The notes under the pieces were generated by a model. The model was not told the DNA's origin. It ran no database searches and saw only the letters and a program-made list of their open reading frames with translations. A stretch of 64,000 bases of DNA from Mauremys mutica. Its lineage: Eukaryota > Chordata > Testudines > Geoemydidae. The DNA lies in contig NC_059075.1 in assembly GCF_020497125.1 (NCBI RefSeq), positions 60,345,321-60,409,320 of the forward strand. The letters are read 5' to 3'. Made by a program: the position numbers and the translations under genes. This document shows positions 58,309-64,000 of this stretch, piece after piece. Every line of letters starts with the position of its first letter. Positions within the stretch are counted from its first letter, which is position 1.

Positions 58309-58850
58309 ACACTAATGTCCAAGTTTGCAGGGGACAGAGCAACCACTTCATGTCAGTGATGGGGAAAATAGCAGCATCAGAAGACCTGTCTTGATTATGA
58401 ACAAAATGTGTGGTGTTAGCTAGCTAACAGGATCTAACCAACTTCTTCTAAAACTTTAGGCACAGCAAGCTGTAATTCAGCAAATGCTGGTCTAGCTAAA
58501 GCACGGGCAACTCTCTAGGCTAATATCATATCTTTCAAGCCTAGTGAAGAAAAGACCATCAAAAGTCTCACTCCATCTCCTCTGTTAGTAGAAAAGTGGC
58601 ATGAAAACAAATTCTGATTCTTTCTCACTACACTTGTATGGATCATGGCAGTAATTTATAGCACTTGGAAGTGAATGAGATTAGTTTTTTAAATGGAAAT
58701 TGTAACCTGTGTGATCAGTCACTTCCCTATCAGCTGAAATCCTAATGTCCCACTGCAGTCTGATAATTCTCTGACCTTCTCAAAGCTCTTCACAAACAGT
58801 AATGAACTACGCTTTCCAAAAGACTCTTGTGAGGCAAGTAAGGATTATTT
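58309..58850. other. Unassigned intergenic DNA
   Basis: No exon or repeat recognised. Confidence 0.35.
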
Positions 58851-58852
58851 GA

Positions 58853-59005
58853 TCATTTGTATTGCTGCAGCTCCTCGGAGCCCCAAGTCATGGACCAGGA
58901 CCCCACTGTGCTAGGTGCTGTACAAACGCAGAACAGGGACTGTCCTTTTCTAAAGACCTTACGGTCTAAGTGTAAGGCAAAAGACAACAAATGGATACAG
59001 AGAGA
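58853..59005 (+). repeat. Interspersed repeat ('gtgctaggtgctgtacaaac' family)
   Basis: 'ccccactgtgctaggtgctg' and 'agggactgtccttttctaaa' are the best-preserved copy of the family also seen at 18.16, 42.57 and 52.84 kb. Confidence 0.65.
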
Positions 59006-59811
59006 CTGACGGGGGGAGCTCAATGTGACAATACTGGTCAGCACTTGGGCGGTGAGTGCTCTTAGCACACCAGCAGCCTGTTATCAACATTTTTAAAGGC
59101 ATCACTGCAGGTAGGACAGTTTTCAGGAGGGATTTGCTTGCAGGAGGCTAAGGAATTAGTTTTGCAGATGTTCCTGTGGAGCTCCTCCTATGTACGAGGG
59201 TCAGCATGGGAGAAAGAAAATGTGTTGCTCATGTACATTCCATTCTAGGTGTGAGAGTGCCCACATGCACAGTCATCTGAGATTTTTGCCTTAGCAGTAT
59301 CCATAGGCTGTGGCGCCCTCTGGAGTGTCGCGCTCATGCATCGGTATATTAGGCGTCGCCAGCCCTACGCCCTCTCAGTTCCTTTTTGCCAGCAACTCTG
59401 ACAGAGGGGCAGGAGGGCGAGTACTGGAATGGACATAAGCAACACATCTTGAAGAACAACAGTTATAAAAGGTAGGTAACCGTCTTTTCTTCTTCGAGCA
59501 CTTGCTCATGTCAATTCCATTCTAGGTGACTCTCAAGCAGTATCCCTGGAGGTGGGCTTAGAGTTCACAGTCGTGCAGTTTGCAACACTGCTCTGCTGAA
59601 GCCAGCATTGTCTCGGGCTTGCTGTGTAAGCGTGTAGTGAGACATGAACTTGTGAACAGACGACCAGGTAGCGGCCCTACAGATAGCCTGAATAGGTACT
59701 TGGGCCAGGAAAGCCGCTGAAGCGGCTTATGCCCTAGCGGCAGTTACAATCGCCAGAGGTGGCGCTTTTGCCTGTTCATAGCAAAAACAGATGGCAAGAA
59801 TATGTCCTTGC

Positions 59812-60820
59812 TCAGGTGAAAATGTGAAACAACCTTGGGCAGGAAAGCTGGGTGCTGCCGCAGCTAGACTTTGTCCTTGAAAAAACACTATTTAGGGCAG
59901 CTCCGGTAAGCGCCCTAATCTCAGAGATCTTATGGGCAGACGTTATTGCCACCAGCAATGACACCTTCCAGGAGAGCAGAAGAAGGGAACAGGAAGCCAG
60001 TGGCTCAAATGGGGCCCCCTCCATGAGCCGTGCCAGCACTAGATTCAGGTCCCAAGGAGGGTCCTGGACATGGAAATAAGAGTCGCTCCGGACCCTTCAA
60101 GAACCAGACCATCGTGTCGTGAGTGAAGACCGACCTGCCCTGGACTGGAGGGTGAAAGGCTGATATAGTGGCCAAGTGGACCTTAACTGATGAAAGGGAC
60201 AAGCCCCAGGGCCGCCCAGAGGATTTCAGGGGCCTGGAGTCTTCGGCGGTGGGGGGCCCCCGCTTCGGCGGTAATTCGGAGGTGGGGGGTCCTTCCGCTC
60301 CGGGACCCGCCGCTGAAGTGCCCTGAAGACCCACGGTGGGGACCCCCGCCGCCGAATTACCACCGAAGCGGGACCCGCCACCGAAGTGCAGCCGGGTCTT
60401 CGGCGGCAGGGGGCCCCCGCTGCAGGTCTTCAGGGCACTTCCGCTCCGGGACCTGCCGCTGAAGGACCCGCCTCCGGCGAAGACCGGGAGCGGAAGAAGC
60501 TCCAGGGGCCCAGGCCCCGCGAGAGTTTTCTGGGGCCCCCGGAGCGAGTGAAGGACCCCGCTCCAGAGGTCCCAAAAAACTATCGTGGGGGCCCCTGTGG
60601 GGCACGGGGCAAATTGCCCCACTTGCCCCCCCCCGGGCAGCCCTGACAAGCCCTGGAGCTTAAGATGTAGAAGGTGGTCCAAGATCGACCGCAGAGAGGC
60701 CTGCTCAAGCCTAATACCCTGGTCCAAGGCCCAGCACATGAACCGTTTCCATTTGGCCAGGTAGACTGCCCTGGTAGAGAGTTTCCTGCTGCCCAATGGT
60801 ATCTGTTGGACACAGGCCAA
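59812..60820 (-). pseudogene. DIRS tyrosine recombinase (copy A), interrupted
   Basis: The N-terminal part is at 60820-60650. The sequence then jumps over a 439-bp hAT insert and resumes at 60200 with SLSSVKVHL, followed by the arm region at 60039-59812 (LVAITSAHKISEIRAL). The apparently continuous 271-codon frame at 60005-60820 reads through the hAT and is not a natural protein. It is not functional as it stands. Confidence 0.8.
60207..60645. mobile_element. GC-rich non-autonomous hAT, 439 bp, inside the DIRS recombinase
   Basis: The ends CAGGGCCGCCC and the inverse of CAGGGCTGCCC are flanked by a perfect 8-bp duplication ACAAGCCC at 60199-60206 and 60646-60653. Very CpG-rich, with repeated 'cttcggcgg' and 'gggaccc' words and no transposase. 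The duplication places it after DIRS A. Confidence 0.93.
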
Positions 60821-61085
60821 GCACTCCTGCTCTTAAGCATTTAACCATGCAGCAGGCAAGCCGTCAGGTGCAGCGCCACCAGGTTCGAGTGCAGAAGACT
60901 GCCGTGGTTCTGGAACATCTGGCCAGAGGGGCAGCTGCAGTGGGCTGCGAACGAGAGACCCAGCAGCATGCTGAACCAGTGCTGGCAAGGCCAAGCCGGG
61001 GCTATTAGGATTATCTTCACCCTGTCCTGTTTGATCTTCATGAGGACTCTGTGGATTATCGGCACCAATGGGAAGGAGTACATCA

Positions 61086-61617
61086 CATAGGCGCCAACTT
61101 TCTCTGGCGCTGGTGGGTGCCCGGGCACCCCCACCCGTTTCCTTGCCTCTGGCCTCGCTCTCATTCCAACCCCATCCCCAAAGTCCCTGCCCTAACTCCT
61201 CCCCATTGGATTCCTTACCCAAATCCCCGCCCTGGCCCTACCTCTTCCCCCAGTGCGTTGCGTTTCCCCTCCTCCCCCCTCCGTCCCTGCCCTGTGAATC
61301 AGCTGTTTCATATGGTGCAAGCGCTGGGAGGGAGGGAAGGAAGCAGTGCTGGTGGAGGAGGCGGAAGCTAGGGTGACCAGATGTCCCGATTTTATAGGGA
61401 TGGTCCCAATTTTTGGGTCTTTTTCTTATATAGGCTCCTATTATCCCCCACCCCTCTCCCAATTTTTCCACACTTGCTGTCTGGTCACCCTAGTGGAGGC
61501 AGAGGTAAGCTGGAGCAGGGGGGGCGGGGAGCGGAGCTGCCAGTGGGTGCTGAGCACCCACCAATTTTTTTCCATGGGTGCTCCAGCCCCAGAACACTCA
61601 GGGAGTTGGTGCCTATG
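61086..61617. mobile_element. Non-autonomous hAT, 532 bp, inside DIRS A, itself hosting a MITE
   Basis: The ends CATAGGCGCCAACT and AGTTGGTGCCTATG are inverse with one mismatch, flanked by a perfect 8-bp duplication GTACATCA at 61078-61085 and 61618-61625. An inserted AGGGTGACC-family MITE lies at 61369-61492. Non-coding. Confidence 0.93.
61369..61492. mobile_element. MITE (TAGGGTGACC ends), 124 bp, nested in the 61.09-kb hAT
   Basis: TAGGGTGACCAGATG and its inverse CTGGTCACCCTA flank a short AT-rich core. Flanks GCGGAAGC and GTGGAGGC suggest a decayed 8-bp duplication. It is the innermost layer of this nest. Confidence 0.82.
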
Positions 61618-61814
61618 GTACATCAGAGCCCCGACCACAGGAATAAGAAGGCATCTGATAGGGAGCATTTCCTGTTCCGACAAGTCTCAAACAAGTCCAC
61701 CCTGGGGAATTCCCCACCTTTGGAAGATCACTCTGACCACCTTGGGATGAAGAGACAACTCGTGGCGAGATGAGAAGGTTCTGCTGAGGCGATCGGCTAA
61801 TACGTTCCTGGTGC

Positions 61815-62132
61815 TCAGGAGGTGCATGGCCACAAGATGAATGGCATGCTGCATACAGAAATCCCAGAGCCAGAGAGCTTCCTGGCAAAGGGCTGTCGAC
61901 CTCCACCTTGCTTGTTGATATAAAAATTTGTGGCGGTGTTGTCCATCAGGACTTGTACCACCTCACCCTTCAAGTGGAACTGGAAAGCCTGACAGGCCAA
62001 ACAAACTGCTCTGAGCTCCCTGACATTTATGTGGAGGGAGTGATCGTCCCACGACCAACAGCCTTGCATGCAGAGCTTGCCCAATTGGGCTCCCCAGCCC
62101 ATGTCCAAGGAAACAGAAACCAGGGTCAGCAC
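61815..62132 (-). pseudogene. DIRS RNase H segment (copy A)
   Basis: It encodes GWGAQLG, HINVRELRAVCLACQAF and MDNTATNFYINKQGG, the conserved strands of the DIRS RNase H domain with the active-site Asp in MDN. It runs upstream (to the right) only to about 62146, where the terminus of copy B starts. Confidence 0.82.
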
Positions 62133-62147
62133 CAGGGCTGCGAAGGA

Positions 62148-62455
62148 AAAAAACGGTTACTCACCGTTGTAACTGTTGTTCTTCGAGATGTGTTGCTCAT
62201 GTCCATTCCATGTAGGTGTGTGCACGCCGCGTGCATGTTCGTCGGAAGGCTTTTACCCTAGCAACTCAGTGGGTCGGCTGGGCGCCCCCTGGAGTGGCGC
62301 CACCATGGCGCCGGGTATATACACCAGCCGACCCACCCACTCCTCAGTTCCTTCTTGCCGGCTACTCCGACAGTGGGGAAGGAGGGTGGGTTTGGAATGG
62401 ATATGAGCAACACATCTCGAAGAACAACAGTTACAACGGTGAGTAACCGTTTTTT
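62148..62455 (-). repeat. DIRS copy B terminus with 63-bp foldback arms
   Basis: Arms 62148-62210 and 62393-62455 are 63-bp inverted repeats with a single mismatch seen, around a 182-bp GC-rich loop containing 'cagttccttcttgccggcta'. A third partial copy of the arm end follows at about 62467-62495. This matches DIRS architecture, where inverted termini and an internal complementary region support circular intermediates. Confidence 0.88.
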
Positions 62456-62583
62456 CTTTTTCGAGTGATTGCTCATATCCATTCCATGTAGGTGATTCCC
62501 AAGCCTTACGTAGGCGGTGGGGTCGGAGTGAGATGTTGCAGAATGCAAACTGCTGAGCCAAAGGCTGCATCATCTCTGGACAG

Positions 62584-63335
62584 TTAGACCAAAGAGGCAA
62601 AGGTCCGGATAGAGGACCAGGTAGTAGCATGACATAGCCCCTGGAAGGGTATGTGAGTCGGAAAGGCAGCAGAAGAAGCCTGAGCCCTGGTGAAACGAGC
62701 AGTAAGGTGGCTCGACGGAACATGGGCCAAGTCACAGGAGGTGCAAATGCATGACGTCACCCAAGATGGAAAGCTCTGGGAGGAGACAGGTAGGCCCTTC
62801 ATCCGGTCTGCCAATACAACGAAGAGTTGGGAGCGTACAAAAAGGCTTGTCCGCTCGACATAAAAAGCGAGCGCCCTACAGACGTCTAGGGAGGGCAAAT
62901 GTGCTCCCGTCGCGATGAATGGGGCTTCGGAAAGAAGACCGGAAGGAAGATATCCCGGATGATATGAAAGGTCAACAGCACCTTAGGGAGGAAGACTGGA
63001 CGTGGTCACAACCGCCCCTTGTCCTTACGCAACATAGTGTACCGTGGGTCCACTGTAAGAGCCCGAAGCTCGGAGACTTGTCCAGCCGATGCAAAGGCTA
63101 CAAGGAAAAAACTGTCCCTCAGGACAGGTATCTCAGCGAGCATGTTGTCAGTGGTTCGAATGGAGCAGGCATAAGTCTGCTTATAACCAGGTTGAAGACC
63201 CAGGAGTTGGTGGGGGCGGCGAACCTGGGGGCATAAATGCCCCAAGCCCTTGAGGAACCTAGAAACCACAGCGTGTGAGAATATGAAGCGGCCACTCTCC
63301 CTTGGGAGGAAGGTAGAGACGGCTGCCAAGTGCAC
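62584..63335 (-). pseudogene. DIRS tyrosine recombinase (copy B), frameshifted
   Basis: Two ORF pieces in different frames cover the recombinase core and C-terminus. The pattern is typical of decayed DIRS copies. Not functional as it stands. Confidence 0.8.
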
Positions 63336-64000
63336 CCTTAATGATGAACTGCGCCAGGCGCTGCTGTTTGAAGATCATAGGCAATCCAAGAGGAAATGGA
63401 TCAGAACCTCTGTGGGGGAAACATTGTGTTTCGTAGCAGCAAGAGAAAGACTGCCAGTTGGGCGGATACGTTAACCAAGTGGAAGGCTTCCTACCACCCA
63501 GGAGAATCCTGTAGAACCAAGGCAGAACAACGTAACTCGGATCGGTTTAGGCCCGCAGCAGGCATGCAGAGATGTGCAGGGATTGCAGGTCTAGGTGGTA
63601 AAGCTTGCCGTGATCCAGCGTTATGAGGTCTGGGCAAAGAGGCAGGGGAATCGGTTGGCTACCGACAGGTCTAGCAACATGGTGTACCAGTGCTGCCTGG
63701 GCCACGCTGGAGCGATCATGATCAGATGCGCTCTGTCCCTGCGGAGTGTTAGGACCTTGCGAACCAGCGGGAGCAGTGGGAAAGCGGATGGCAGACGGCT
63801 CGTCCACGGCATCAGAAAAGCAGCCAAGATAGAGCCCAGGGAGAGGCCTTGGCATAAGCAGAACTTCTCTCTCGTTCTGTTCCCGCGAGAGCGAAGTTCC
63901 GGAAACGTAATGGATAACATCCGGAAGAATCAACCACTTGAGAGACAGGAAGGAACTGCTGAGGCGATCCGCCAGAGTGTTCCGGACCCCTAGGAGAAAG

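Larger units (their letters stand above)
59212..62146 (-). mobile_element. DIRS-type retrotransposon copy A (3' terminus, recombinase, RNase H), with three nested inserts
   Basis: The terminus at 59212-59520 contains inverted arms (59222-59241 against 59424-59443). Reading the minus strand, RNase H lies at 61815-62132 (HINVRELRAVCLACQAF, MDNTATNFYINKQGG). The tyrosine recombinase follows at about 60820-59500, starting around RAVYLAKWKRFMCWAL and including LSSVKVHLATISAFHPP and SEIRAL. DIRS elements use this recombinase rather than an integrase and make no target duplications. Frames are broken, and the catalytic arginine region reads AHK. Two hAT elements interrupt it (60207-60645, 61086-61617). 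The copy ends at about 62147, where copy B's terminus begins. Confidence 0.88.
62148..64000 (-). mobile_element. DIRS-type retrotransposon copy B (continues beyond the window)
   Basis: Its 3' terminus is at 62148. The order is terminus, recombinase C-terminal part (62584-62898, with SLDVCRALAFYVERT and RFTRAQASSAAF), recombinase arm and core (63006-63335, with LAAVSTF and SELRAL), then RNase H end sequence (63547-63933, ending YHLDLQSLHISACL). Frames are broken but it is clearly less decayed than the copy at 1.9-5.9 kb. The catalytic arginine region reads AGQ. The upstream half lies past 64000. Confidence 0.88.

Noticed and set aside
60190..60650. Several overlapping ORFs with proline/glycine-rich translations
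   Set aside because: All lie in the GC-rich hAT at 60207-60645; compositional artefacts.

Overview
This is vertebrate nuclear DNA, most likely from a cryptodiran turtle. That is inferred from the repeat set: CR1 LINE tails, two copies of the tRNA-headed turtle SINE, DIRS-type tyrosine-recombinase retrotransposons, a Penelope-like element, L1, MIR fragments and many non-autonomous hAT elements. The species cannot be fixed from the sequence alone. There are no bacterial-style operons; coding DNA is split into short exons with GT/AG splice sites.

Only one host gene can be supported: a complete RAD51 on the + strand. It has a CpG-island promoter and non-coding exon 1 (about 6.34-6.93 kb), nine coding exons between 9576 and 19220, and a 3' UTR with AATAAA signals at 19679 and 20289. 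The exons sum to 1020 nt and encode 339 residues, the length of human RAD51, with no frameshift or premature stop.

Layout: 0.3-5.9 kb holds CR1 pieces and two DIRS remnants upstream of the gene. 6.3-20.3 kb is RAD51, with CR1, hAT and other repeats in its introns. 20.3-64 kb shows no host gene that I can recognise and is a layered repeat landscape. Landmarks there are a Penelope-like element split by a solo LTR that is itself split by a third insert (29.2-31.2 kb), a second solo LTR of the same family (36.2 kb), a decayed endogenous retrovirus with both LTRs (45.9-48.1 kb), CR1 copies (32.3, 39.2, 45.3, 50.6 kb), an inverted pair of Penelope tails (53.2 kb), an L1 ORF2 remnant (56-58 kb), and two minus-strand DIRS copies (59.2-62.1 and 62.1-64 kb). 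The first DIRS copy carries two hAT insertions, one of which carries a third.

Many insertions have target-site duplications that can be read directly, so relative ages can be ordered. I found no clearly new biological system. The most useful observations are the nested-insertion chronology, the 63-bp DIRS foldback terminus, and a few residue changes in an otherwise highly conserved recombinase.
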